From assembly GCA_963422275.1 (NCBI GenBank), contig OY729418.1, forward strand, positions 4,154,001-4,218,000: DNA of 64,000 nucleotides, written 5' to 3'. Below are positions 19,025 through 27,908 of the stretch, in pieces. Each line of letters opens with the position of its first letter. The first letter of the stretch is position 1. The translations under genes were made by a program, and so were the position numbers. The stretch comes from G963422275 sp963422275 (GTDB lineage Bacteria > Pseudomonadota > Alphaproteobacteria > Rhodobacterales > Rhodobacteraceae). The notes beneath the pieces are model-generated. The model saw only the letters and a list, made by a program, of their open reading frames with translations, was not told the origin of the DNA and made no database searches.

Positions 19025-19846
19025 TCAGATTCTGACCGACCCCGAGGGACCAAAAAAATGATCCATAGTTGATGATGGTTGACCGCACCCTGCTTCGCCG
19101 ACCTCCTTTGCTGGCACACCGGCAAATGTCTTGCATTCGGGTACGGGATCTAGAACGACGGATCCAGCGCCAATTCTCGAGCACTTTCCAACCTTTATGT
19201 TTCCCAACACCTTGGCACCCGCACCAAGGAGCACGCCCTCGCCTATTTTCGGATGGCGGTCCCCATCCTCCTTTCCTGTTCCACCCAAGGTCACCGAGTG
19301 GAGCATGGAAACATTGTCACCCACGACGGCAGTTTCGCCAATGACGATTGAGTGAGCATGATCTATCATCAACCCTCTCCCAAGTTTCGCCGCAGGGTGG
19401 ATGTCGACGCCGAACACTTCGGAAATGCGCATTTGAAGGAAGTAAGCGAGATGCTTCCTACCCCTTTTCCATAGCCAGTTTCCGACACGATAGCAGGAAA
19501 CGGCCTGAAATCCCTTAAGAAAGAGCATTGGGTGGACAAATGAATTGCACGCGGGGTCCCTGTCGTAAACTGCAACAATGTCGGCCCGGACCGACGCGCC
19601 AATGGAGGGATCATCTGAATATGCCTCATCTGCAATCTCCCTCAATATCTGTTCAGACATTTCAGAAGAGGCGAGCTTGATCGACATTCGATAGGAAAAT
19701 GCGCGCTCAAGCGACGAGTGGTGAAGCACGCTCGTGTGGACCACGCCTCCAAGGAGCGGCTCGGCTTTGATTATGCCGTCAGCTTCTTTCCTTATTCGAT
19801 CCCATACAGGATCCAGTGCCGCAACTTGCGCTGATAATTCAGCCAT
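19025..19846 (-). CDS. cysE: Serine O-acetyltransferase
   Basis: Acetylates serine with acetyl-CoA, the first step of cysteine synthesis. About 273 residues. An N-terminal helical domain precedes the left-handed hexapeptide beta-helix: GVDIHPAAKLGRGLMIDH, IGETAVVGDNVS, HSVTLGGTG, HPKIGEGVLLGAG. The His of DHAHS is the usual catalytic residue. I prefer the ATG at 19846, which has AGGGG 8 bases upstream, over the TTG at 19873. It converges on pdhC with 27 bases between. The upstream side is an insertion-sequence nest. Confidence 0.95.
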   Translation of the reverse strand: MAELSAQVAALDPVWDRIRKEADGIIKAEPLLGGVVHTSVLHHSSLERAFSYRMSIKLASSEMSEQILREIADEAYSDDPSIGASVRADIVAVYDRDPACNSFVHPMLFLKGFQAVSCYRVGNWLWKRGRKHLAYFLQMRISEVFGVDIHPAAKLGRGLMIDHAHSIVIGETAVVGDNVSMLHSVTLGGTGKEDGDRHPKIGEGVLLGAGAKVLGNIKVGKCSRIGAGSVVLDPVPECKTFAGVPAKEVGEAGCGQPSSTMDHFFGPSGSVRI

Positions 19847-19917
19847 CCGCCTAACCCCTGAGAAAAAACTCAATCGTTGAGAACAATATAAGCGTTATGA
19901 CAACGAAAACCAATGGC

Positions 19918-20732
19918 AAGGCTGTTGTGAAAGTAGGCGTTTTTCTCTACATTTCGCCGTTTGGAGCCAGTTGCGCGCCAAGGCAGTGCCGATAGATAGT
20001 TGTGGTGCCTTCCAGACGCGGTTTTGGCCCCAAAAGGCACGGTTTCAGGCCCCGATGCGCCGCATCGGGCAGGTTCGACAGACTCCGCCCCTCAGGCCAG
20101 ACAGCTTGATCCGGTTGGCCGCCTTGAGCAGGGTTGGGGCCATCGCCTCCACCGCCCGCTGCCCTGAAGAGCCACTTCAGGATGCCGAAGGTCTACTCCA
20201 CGAAGCCCTCGCCATCGGTGCGCCGAACCCTTTATAGCCGAAGAGGCAGCGACTGCCCCTCTTCAGCCACTGGGCGTCCGGATCCGCCGAGAGACGCACG
20301 GCACCGAAATCTCGGGTGCCACAACCTCGATCTGGCGCCGCGGACGCACCGCGCTCTCCACGATGGTCGCGTCAACAACCGCCACCGGCACGTTCCCGAC
20401 CTTCACAGGCCGCACTCCTGCAGCTGGCTGCTTCCCTCGGACAGAAACGCCGTATCAAGACCGCGCAGCACAAGCAGCCGGCGGAACCGGCAGATCGTCG
20501 TGCGTGCGGGACTTCGCACGAACACCGACCGGCCGCAGAACAGCATGAAGTCGAGGCGCACCGGGCCGAGGACCGTCACCAAGCGATCAGCGTGCTGTCC
20601 TGTGCCACGCGCTCGTCCACCACCGTCATGAAGAAATCCATCGTCCTCTCCTTCAATCGAACACCATGACAGGCGCTCGCAACCCTTCAGCGCGACATGT
20701 CAATGGCTTAAGGGCGCATTTCGCAACGGTCT
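19918..20732 (-). mobile_element. IS5-type element relic, longest copy
   Basis: About 815 bases bounded by AAGGCTGTTGTGAAA and TTTCGCAACGGTCTT. On the minus strand, transposase pieces can be read in shifted frames: the start near 20640 (FFMTVVDERV), a middle part, and KGFG near 20230. Frames are broken repeatedly. It holds more internal sequence than the copies at 69, 7213 and 45904, and helps show that these are deletion products of one element. Confidence 0.7.
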
Positions 20733-20740
20733 TATTAAAA

Positions 20741-20982
20741 GACTCAATTTGCAATTCGCGGGCATGGTGATGGACTGGCTCCCGATTTGCATTGGACATG
20801 GGGGACAGGCTATGGATCGGGTGTGCGGCACCCTGCACATCCAGACAGCCACCAGCCGCCACAGCGAAACCAAGGCCTTCTGCGACATCGCGACCTAGCA
20901 TCTCGACAGCTACCTTAGGTGGTTCCATCTCGTCGCACTCGGCAGGCATCCATTGCCGAGAGCCTGCCTCGCGGCGGCTAGC
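20741..20982 (+). mobile_element. IS1595-type relic cut by another insertion
   Basis: Starts with the family end GACTCAATTTGCAATTCGCG. A large internal deletion joins the head to the C-terminal transposase region: LHIQTATSRHSETKAF, then LGRHPLPRACLAAA, in plus orientation. The tail is lost where an IS5-group element begins near 20983. It abuts the IS5-type relic on its left. Confidence 0.65.
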
Positions 20983-21953
20983 GCAAGGCCTTTTTTCGGG
21001 GGATCACGACATGCAGAGCCTTCGGCAATTGACCTTTGCAAACCTTGAATGCGGCCGCAAGACGCGCCGCGAGATCTTTCCGGAGCGGATTGAGGACCTG
21101 TTTACGAGGCGGAGAGCGTCCAGCGCTTTGCCCGGGTGAGTCCGGAGAAGATGCCGGACAAGACGACGATCCCGACTTCCACCGCTGGCTGGCGCACCTG
21201 CCGTTCGGGAGATCGGGGATCACCTGGCCGAGCGGGGGGGGGGGGTGTTGAAGAAGGGCAGCATCGTTGACGCCACCATCATCTCGGCGCCATCGTCGAC
21301 CGGGAACAAGAGCAACCCCGCGATCCGGAGATGCACCAGACGAGGAAGGGGAACCGGTGGCATTTCGGGATGAAGCTGCACATCGGCACCGACACCCGGG
21401 GTCTGGTGCACCACCTGGAGGGAACGGCCGCCAACGTCGCGACCTGACGCCTTCGGATCGGCTTCTGCACGGCGAGGAGGAGCAAGTCCGGGGTGACTCT
21501 GGATACCGCGGGATCGGCAAGCGCACGGAGCACGCGTATCGCGATGTTTCGTGGCAGATTGCCATGCCCCCGAGCAAGCGCCGGACGCTGGCGCCGGGCA
21601 GCGCCGCGGCCAGGGCGGAGAAGGCGAAGGCCCGGGTGGAACATCCGTTCCGGATCATCAAGCGGGTGTTCGGCTGCGACATGGTTCGCTATCGGGGTCT
21701 GGACAAGAACGTGCAGCGGCTTGCGCTGCTTCCGGGCTTCTCGAACCTGATGATTGCCCAGCCGCACCTGTCGTGACAAGGGATCAGTGTGTCCGGAATT
21801 TGCCGGATCGGCCCTGCGGGGGCTGAACCGGCGGCGGTTCAGCCCCGAAAACGCGCATTTGGGGCTTCCGGACCGCCGAAAACCGACCGGTGCAGCCAAG
21901 AAGGGCAAATTCCGCAGCAAACCCCAAAACAAACCCTCCAAATCAGAGGTTCC
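20983..21953 (+). mobile_element. IS5-group element, copy with 5' and internal deletion
   Basis: Encodes a broken IS5 transposase in several frames: MQSLRQLTFANLECGRKTRR near 21011, a deletion after EDLF, then GTRKGNRWHFGMKLHIG-like residues near 21350, PSKRRTLAPG near 21575 and the C-terminal RVEHPFRIIKRVFG near 21640. The right end TCAGAGGTTCC is followed by CTAG. Compared with the fuller copy at 47730-48985 it lacks the left end and the PWERLEARI region. A run of nine or more G near 21233 breaks the frame. Confidence 0.75.
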
Positions 21954-22027
21954 CTAGGCAAATAGTCGATGAAAAGCCTGCTGTAGGCTTCCCGCCCAAT
22001 GTATTGCTTAGGGAACTGCACAGACTA

Positions 22028-23035
22028 ACCCCGATTCTGGATAAGAGGGGTGAGGGGATTCGCAAATCGGGCGTGGCCTGATTCTGTATCCGCAACCAAA
22101 ATCAACGGATGGGATCCCCTCAATGAGCACCTCTGTCATCGCACTGTTCTGCTGTCTCGACGACTTTGCAAAGGCCTTTGAAGAATGGGAGCGGCATCGG
22201 CTGATCGACACAGGCCGCCAGCGCTCGCGCTCGGGCAAGCTCTCGCTCAGCGAAAGGCTCTTCATCATGGTGCTGTTTCATCTCTCGCCCTTCAAGAATT
22301 TCAAGGCTTTCCGGTTCCATGGCGTGGAGCGGAAATGTCGCGACTGCTTTGGAGACCTGCCGAGCTGCGGACGGTTTGTCGCCCTGATGCCGCGCTTGCC
22401 GGTTCCGTTTTGCATCTTGATGCAATGCTTTCGCGGTGAGGAAACCGGGATCTGTTTTGTGGACAGCACCAAGCTCGCTGTCTGCCACAACGCACGGATC
22501 AACCGGAACAAGGTCTTCAAGGGACTGGCCAAACGGGGCCGCAGCACCAGGGGGTGGTTTTTCGGGTTCAAGCTGCATCTGGTCATCAACGACAAGGGTC
22601 AGGTCATGGCCGTCAAGATCACGCCTGGAAACACCGACGACCGCAAGCCGCTTGAGACCATGATTGCCGAGTTGGAAGGCAAAGCGTTCGGCGATAAAGG
22701 CTGCATTTCGAAGCCGCTTTTCCAGCGTTTGCGGCAACAGGGCCTGCACCTGATCACTGGCATTCGCCGCAACATGAAAAACTTTCCTCTGCCCATTCTG
22801 GACAAAATCATGTTGCGGAAGCGGTTCATCATTGAAACGCTGTTCGATAAACTGAAATCGAGCATGGGATTGGAACACACACGACACCGATCCCCAACAA
22901 ATGCCTTCGTTCATATCCTGTCATGTCTGGCTGCCTATATTCTGGCGCAGCCAAAGGTCAAAATCGGCAAAATCGTCGTGCCAGACGCCATTCGGTGCAT
23001 GCCAAAAGCAAACAGAGCTTATCCATAACTCGGGT
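22028..23035 (+). mobile_element. IS982-type element, copy 1, with 6-bp target duplication
   Basis: Exactly 1008 bases from ACCCCGATTCTGGATAAG to CTTATCCATAACTCGGGT, ends that are imperfect inverted repeats. It is flanked by direct repeats AGACTA (22022-22027 and 23036-23041). It contains one intact transposase gene. It sits inside older insertion-sequence debris, so it arrived last at this site. Confidence 0.92.
22123..23028 (+). CDS. IS982-family transposase, copy 1
   Basis: A 301-residue DDE transposase, uninterrupted. Seen: the IS982 hallmark FVDSTKLAVCHNARINRNK near 107, then KRGRSTRGWFFGFKLHLV and a MAVKITPGNTDDR segment, FGDKGCISKPLFQRL, and the late RRFIIETLFDKLKSSMG-like stretch around the catalytic Glu (KRFIIETLFDKLK). 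It differs from copy 2 at 39226 by a scatter of residues (for example DT versus GT near 28, DK versus DQ near 227). The reading frame and ends are intact, so it may be active. Confidence 0.92.
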   Translation: MSTSVIALFCCLDDFAKAFEEWERHRLIDTGRQRSRSGKLSLSERLFIMVLFHLSPFKNFKAFRFHGVERKCRDCFGDLPSCGRFVALMPRLPVPFCILMQCFRGEETGICFVDSTKLAVCHNARINRNKVFKGLAKRGRSTRGWFFGFKLHLVINDKGQVMAVKITPGNTDDRKPLETMIAELEGKAFGDKGCISKPLFQRLRQQGLHLITGIRRNMKNFPLPILDKIMLRKRFIIETLFDKLKSSMGLEHTRHRSPTNAFVHILSCLAAYILAQPKVKIGKIVVPDAIRCMPKANRAYP

Positions 23036-23140
23036 AGACTATCGAGAAAACACCAAGCCTGTAGTGATGCACAGTCCGCTGCAGGAAATCTACACGCTTG
23101 ATCTGTTTGATCAAATTGCAGCGCGTAGTAGTCAAAATTT

Positions 23141-23443
23141 GACTAAATTCGCGAAACGCAGGCAAGGTCTGGCCGCGGCGGACGTTGGCCGCTTGGAAGT
23201 CCAGGTGCCGAAATCCGCTAGTGGAGCCGTTAACGCTCTGGCAACAACTGGCGTCGGAGACGAGCAGGATATCCCGGGCAACGACTTGCTCTAGGGCCTG
23301 CCTCACGCTGCCAGCGTGAGGCGTCGGCATCAGCGTGTCAATTTGCGAAACCAGCCTTGGAATCGCTCACTGTCCATCTGCTCGACCTCCAAAACGAATC
23401 GGGAACCAGTGCATCACTATGTCCAGGAAATGTGAAGTGAGTC
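23141..23443 (-). mobile_element. IS1595-type relic abutting the mltG stop codon
   Basis: The ends are GACTAAATTCGCG (left) and TGTGAAGTGAGTC (right), the same family as 7793-8259. On the minus strand a transposase start (MDSERFQGWFRKLT near 23384) is joined by deletion to a DDE-core piece (LLVSDAS, then FRHLDFQAANV) and the tail. The right end stops 5 bases before the mltG stop. Flanking CAAAATTT (23133-23140) and the AT-rich bases from 23443 resemble a decayed target duplication. Confidence 0.7.
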
Positions 23444-23448
23444 AAAAA

Positions 23449-24609
23449 TTAGTTGTTTGCATCCTGAGACCACGCAATCTTGCGCCACTTGTGGACATTT
23501 CGTTTATGCTCATCGAAAGTCTTTGCAAACACGTGCCCGCCCGTTCCATCCGCAACAAAAAAAAGGAAATCCGTTTCTGCCGGATGCAAAGCCGCACGAA
23601 TGGAAAGCCGCCCAGGATTTGCGATCGGAGTGGGCGGAAACCCATCAACGATGTATGTGTTAAATGGGGTTTTGACCTTGAGATCGTTGCTCAGCAACTT
23701 CCGGTCCAGAACGCCCTTTCCTTCAGACAACCCGTAGATTACCGTCGGGTCGGTTTGAAGCTTCATTCCCTTCTTCAACCGATTGACGAACACTGACGCC
23801 ACCAGATCTCGCTCTTCCGGAACCCCAGTTTCCTTTTCTATTATCGACGCAAGGATCAAGGCCTCCCCGGGCGTCGAAAATGGCAAGTGCGCCGACCGGC
23901 TCTCCCATTCCTCCTCCAGCATTGATGTCTGAGTTGCCTTCATGCGCTCGATAAGGTCAGACCTGTCACTGCCCTGGTCGACTTGGTATGTGTTTGGTGC
24001 CAATGAGCCTTCAACCGGAACTTCAACAACAGGTCCGGAAAGGAAATTAGCGCTTTCCAACTCGTTGACGACCTGCCAGTTTGTAAGCCCTTCAGGAACA
24101 GCTATCCTGAACTTAATTGGAACGCCCGAAGCCAGAAGATTTCCATAAGACTCTGGAACTTGCTCGCCGCTCTTGAACCTTGCAAGTTCCCGGAGGTCAT
24201 CAGTTCCGGCAATTCGCTCCCGCAACACTGTCTGAGCACCTGAGCCTGACAGGCTGAAAGTTACTATGTATTGCTCTCGGCTCGCACTTGAGCGTGTTAT
24301 CAATTGCAAGATCTCTTCCATCGACGCCTCGATGGGAATTTCGAATGTACCGAACCTTATATTTACGGCGTTGTTCGTGTAAGTTGCTCCGGCACGAAAG
24401 ATTCCAGCACTGCTGATCGCGCCCTGCTCCAGCAGAGAGTTAGAGACCAAATCAACAGTGGCCCCCTTGGGGATTGAGAAAAAGATCGCCTGCTCCAAAG
24501 GACCGGGCATCGTAAACTGCCTCTTGCCGTACTCAATCAAGCCAATGGTCGCCCCGAAAACGAGAATGGCAAGCATGAAAACAGCCGCCGCGAAGTTGCG
24601 CCAGTTCAA
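23449..24609 (-). CDS. mltG: Endolytic murein transglycosylase MltG
   Basis: Cleaves nascent glycan strands and is proposed to end peptidoglycan polymerisation. 386 residues. Seen: one N-terminal membrane segment (about 6-26, FAAAVFMLAILVFGATIGLI), a LysM-like module (PKGATVDLVSNSL), and the YceG domain. That domain has the catalytic Glu in LASIIEKETGVPEERD near 265, FVNRLKKGMKLQTDPTVIYG, and FNTYIVDGFPPTPIANPG. It overlaps fabF by 4 bases. An IS1595 relic sits right at its stop codon; the C-terminal KWRKIAWSQDANN looks normal, so the gene is probably intact. Confidence 0.93.
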   Translation of the reverse strand: MNWRNFAAAVFMLAILVFGATIGLIEYGKRQFTMPGPLEQAIFFSIPKGATVDLVSNSLLEQGAISSAGIFRAGATYTNNAVNIRFGTFEIPIEASMEEILQLITRSSASREQYIVTFSLSGSGAQTVLRERIAGTDDLRELARFKSGEQVPESYGNLLASGVPIKFRIAVPEGLTNWQVVNELESANFLSGPVVEVPVEGSLAPNTYQVDQGSDRSDLIERMKATQTSMLEEEWESRSAHLPFSTPGEALILASIIEKETGVPEERDLVASVFVNRLKKGMKLQTDPTVIYGLSEGKGVLDRKLLSNDLKVKTPFNTYIVDGFPPTPIANPGRLSIRAALHPAETDFLFFVADGTGGHVFAKTFDEHKRNVHKWRKIAWSQDANN

Positions 24610-25865
24610 TGCGTCATCCTTCGGAACGCGAGGGTGGCATTGGAGCCGCCGAAGCCAAACGAGTTTGAGAGTGCGATGTCGACTCTCCGCTCTTTAGCCT
24701 GGTTTGGAGCTAAATCGAATCTTGAATCTACAGCGGGATGGTCCAAGTTGATCGTGGGTGGGACAATCTGGTCCCGAATCGACAAGATGGAGAAGATCGC
24801 TTCCACAGCACCAGCAGCGCCGAGCAGGTGCCCGACGGACGATTTTGTCGATGAAACAGTGATCTCAGAAAGGGAGTTTCCGGCGAGCCTCTCAATTGCC
24901 GCAAGTTCAATCGTGTCAGCCATGGTGGATGTTCCATGCGCGTTCACGTAATCAATATCCCCGCTGTCGGCCTGAGCCCTTGCAAGCGCAAGTTCCATAG
25001 CGCGGTAACCTCCGTTGCCATCGGCAGCGGGCGCGGTAATGTGAGACGCGTCCCCGGACAATCCATATCCTGCAATTTCTGCGTAAATCGTGGCACCCCG
25101 CCTCCTCGCATGATCGTATTCCTCAACGACGACAACACCAGCACCTTCGCCCATGACAAAGCCGTCGCGACCAATATCAAAAGGGCGACTCGCGCGCGCG
25201 GGGTCCGATTTCCACTTGGTAGATAGTGCCTTGCACGCATTGAACCCAGCAATGCCAATTTCACATATCGGGCTTTCTGCTCCACCGGCGATCATCACGT
25301 CGGCCTCACCCAAAGCTACCAGCCTTGCTGCATCGCCGATAGCATGAGCCGCCGTCGCGCAGGCCGTTGCGACAGCGTGGTTCGGTCCCCTGAACCTATA
25401 ACGAATGGAAACATGCCCTGACACAAGATTGATTAGCGCACCAGGAATGAAGAACGGCGAGATCCGTCTAGGCCCTCGATCTCGAAGGAGATGCGTCGCG
25501 TTGGCAATCGATCCAAGTCCGCCTATGCCAGATCCGATCATCACGCCGGTCCGGTTTTGGCTTTCCTCGTCATCTGGGGTCCAGCCAGCATCCATCACCG
25601 CCTGGTCGGCGGCGGCCATCCCATAAAGTATAAAATCGTCGACCTTGCGCCGCTCGCGCACTTCCATCCAATGGTCAGGATTGAATTCTCCGTCGTCTTC
25701 ACCAGTCGGGATTTCGCAGGCGTAATCCGTGGCAAGATGAGATGCGTCAAAGCGGGAGATCGTAGACGCACCGGAGTCACCGTTGAGCAGACGTCGCCAA
25801 GACTCTTCCACGCCACACCCCAAAGGGCAAACGATGCCCAACCCTGTAATTACTGTTCGCTTCAT
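24606..25865 (-). CDS. fabF: 3-oxoacyl-ACP synthase II
   Basis: Elongates acyl-ACP with malonyl-ACP in fatty-acid synthesis. 419 residues. The Cys-His-His set is visible: the cysteine in VATACATAAHAIGDA near 168, the first histidine in NAHGTSTMADTIE near 308, and the second in SSVGHLLGAAGAVEA near 345. The N-terminus RTVITGLGIVCPLG and the C-terminal SNSFGFGGSNATL are family standard. It overlaps mltG at its end; a HisA-like gene lies 93 bases upstream. Confidence 0.96.
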   Translation of the reverse strand: MKRTVITGLGIVCPLGCGVEESWRRLLNGDSGASTISRFDASHLATDYACEIPTGEDDGEFNPDHWMEVRERRKVDDFILYGMAAADQAVMDAGWTPDDEESQNRTGVMIGSGIGGLGSIANATHLLRDRGPRRISPFFIPGALINLVSGHVSIRYRFRGPNHAVATACATAAHAIGDAARLVALGEADVMIAGGAESPICEIGIAGFNACKALSTKWKSDPARASRPFDIGRDGFVMGEGAGVVVVEEYDHARRRGATIYAEIAGYGLSGDASHITAPAADGNGGYRAMELALARAQADSGDIDYVNAHGTSTMADTIELAAIERLAGNSLSEITVSSTKSSVGHLLGAAGAVEAIFSILSIRDQIVPPTINLDHPAVDSRFDLAPNQAKERRVDIALSNSFGFGGSNATLAFRRMTH

Positions 25866-25958
25866 GCAAAGTTACTGCTTCGACCAACACTTGCTTGAGA
25901 TGGAACAAGAATACGAAGTCCGGCCGCTCTTTTTAGGCTAAACGGCACTAACATGCCT

Positions 25959-26705
25959 CTACAACGTAGCGCCGGAGCGATGCTCAGCAGTCGGCCGGGC
26001 TTTCGCAAGTGCATCCACCAAGTCAACCGTCTTGTTGAACAAAGCCGTTCCAATCAACGCTCCCTCAACGTTCGGAAGACATTTGAGTCTGTCGATGTCC
26101 TCACAGGCTCTCACAACGCCGCTCGCGATGCAAGGTGAAAACGCGACCCCGGCCAAGGTGGAGATGGTCTTAAGCGTGCTTTCTTTGAATTCGATGTTGG
26201 CATCGATATCGGTTATTATCATCGCGGCTAGCGGCACCTTGTCGAAGGCACGCACGAAGCTATTGGGCGCAATGGCGCTTGGAGTTTTCCATCCATGCGT
26301 CATCACGCTTCCCTGCCAAACATCAACCGCAACCACAATCTGATCAGGGTGAAGCTTCGCAACCTTCTTGACCGAATCCGGGCTCAGCACAGCAAGTGTG
26401 CCTACAACAATTCGTCCAACACCTAAATCGATCCATTCCTCCATGCGCTCGAATGATCGGAACCCACCAGCTAGCTGGACGGGAATTCCCGCATGCCGGA
26501 TTATTTCCAAGATAAGCTCGCGGTTTCCGCTCTCGCCCTTAACCGCGTCCAAGTCAGTGACATGCATCCAAGATGCGCCAGCTGCAGCGAACTCGCACGC
26601 CTTTTCAACCGGATCGACGTGCCAAACCATTGGCTCCTCCGTCCTCCCCTGACAAAGACTCACACATCTCTGGTTCATCAGTTCGATGGTCGGGAATATC
26701 ATCAT
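25959..26705 (-). CDS. HisA/HisF-like TIM-barrel protein with altered active site
   Basis: 248 residues of HisA-type (beta-alpha)8 barrel. HisA isomerises ProFAR in histidine synthesis. Barrel marks are present: VQLAGGFRSFERMEEW, GVGRIVVGTLAVLS, VVAVDVWQGSVMTHGW and the C-terminal phosphate loop GALIGTALF. But the first catalytic Asp position (IDL in HisA) reads TIEL here. The RDG that follows TDI in HisA is absent (TDIDANIEF), and the C-terminal GGV reads ASGVV. No his genes are nearby; it lies between acpP and fabF. I infer a paralogue with another role. The start at 26705 has GGAG 7 bases upstream. Confidence 0.75.
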   Translation of the reverse strand: MMIFPTIELMNQRCVSLCQGRTEEPMVWHVDPVEKACEFAAAGASWMHVTDLDAVKGESGNRELILEIIRHAGIPVQLAGGFRSFERMEEWIDLGVGRIVVGTLAVLSPDSVKKVAKLHPDQIVVAVDVWQGSVMTHGWKTPSAIAPNSFVRAFDKVPLAAMIITDIDANIEFKESTLKTISTLAGVAFSPCIASGVVRACEDIDRLKCLPNVEGALIGTALFNKTVDLVDALAKARPTAEHRSGATL

Positions 26706-27006
26706 GGCCGTTCTCCAAACTGCGACGGCAAGCATTTGATAGCCCGCTTGCGCACCTTATGCCACATCGAGCCCTGCTTTATCTGGAGACGCAAGAGTCC
26801 CCTCAAGAAATTTGGGAGATTCGACAACTCATTCATGCGCCACTAACCTCGGAGAAACACCGAAGCCATTCCCGGGAATTTTTGCCCGTCGTTTGTACGG
26901 ACTGCATGCATGTCAAGCTCACTCGACGGCTGAAGTCGCCCAGAGCTATCGAATCATCTCATCGTTACCACTATTTCAAATGTCGCCTAGGATCAAAAAA
27001 AACTGC
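26706..27006. other. Intergenic gap between acpP and the HisA-like gene
   Basis: Three hundred bases without a convincing gene on either strand. A T-rich run (minus-strand TTTTTTTT near 26995) follows acpP but has no stem before it, so it is not a clear terminator. No transposase fragment was recognised. Confidence 0.4.
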
Positions 27007-27249
27007 CTATTTATCCTTTTCCGCGTCCTTGATGAATTTTACGGCATCCCCGAACGTATTTATTGCCTCGGCGTCCTCGTCCCGAATTTCAATTTCGAAC
27101 TCCTCTTCGAAAGCCATCACAAGCTCGACAGTGTCCAAGCTATCAGCTCCGAGGTCACCGATGAAAGACGCACCTTCAACCACTTTTTCCTCGTCGATAC
27201 CCAAATGCTCAACCACAATTTTTCTTACACGATCCTCGATGCCGCTCAT
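27007..27249 (-). CDS. acpP: Acyl carrier protein
   Basis: An 80-residue carrier of growing acyl chains on a 4'-phosphopantetheine arm. The attachment serine is in GADSLDTVELVMAFEEEF near residue 37. It is acidic throughout, with the helix II DTVELVM pattern and the usual C-terminal AVKFIKDAEKDK. It lies 660 bases downstream of fabG; this gap, unusually wide for the cluster, contains an ISAs1-type relic. The relic may have broken the operon or forced acpP onto its own promoter, as strong acpP promoters are common. Confidence 0.97.
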   Translation of the reverse strand: MSGIEDRVRKIVVEHLGIDEEKVVEGASFIGDLGADSLDTVELVMAFEEEFEIEIRDEDAEAINTFGDAVKFIKDAEKDK

Positions 27250-27479
27250 GCCGACTCCTCATACGATTTGCAGATGTCCCGCCCATTTCACACTTTGTCC
27301 AGTGCCGATCCACACTACCTAGTTAACTGCCGCTCTGCAATACGACACAACTTGTCCGCTCTGCATTGTCGGCAGCCGATACTCTGGCGGCAAGTCCATC
27401 GGTTGACAAGACTTAAATCTAGCACGAATTCGCATTGCCGTAAATCAAATTCCCAAGAATTGATAGTGCCTAGATCATA

Positions 27480-27905
27480 CAGGCATGACAATCGCTTTTG
27501 AAAAATCCCGTCCCTTCCCACTGGTGATGCAATGCGCCTGCGGCAACAGCGCAAAGGCAGACATCATGGAGGATTCTCCTGTTCTCTTCAAGGAGTCGAT
27601 AACCCCAAGCGCAGCAACGCCATGCGCCACGACATCGCGAGATGACAGCCATTGTGCTCCCTTGCATCTTTCCGGCGGCGAGGGATGCGTCGGCCTGTAG
27701 AGATGAGGAGGAGAGCAGAGAGCCATTGCCGCGCCGTTTCACGAAGCCGTGCACAAGATCCCGAGCCACGATCAGTCCGCGCGGTCTTAAGTCGGCGCTG
27801 ATTCCGGCTAGCTTCGGGCGTGCCGCGCAATCCAGTGCCCTCGAAAAAGCGAAAAAGCGCTTGATGCAGGGCAGGATGAAGAGCATTAGCTGGAACAAAT
27901 GATGC
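27480..27905 (+). mobile_element. ISAs1-type transposase relic
   Basis: Between acpP and fabG, the plus strand reads fragments of an ISAs1-family transposase: NPKRSNAMRHDI near 27607 continues after a frame change as MTAIVLPCIFPAARDASACRDE near 27642. The order and spacing match the related relic at 40205-40644, which has RANALRHDLQEMLNIVLPC. The catalytic part is lost. Boundaries are approximate and no inverted repeats were identified. Confidence 0.5.
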
Positions 27906-27908
27906 CTG

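Noticed and set aside
21233..21246. Long G run as a programmed frameshift in the IS5-group copy
   Set aside because: The same element has several other deletions and frameshifts, so the G run is one more lesion and could also be a sequencing artefact.
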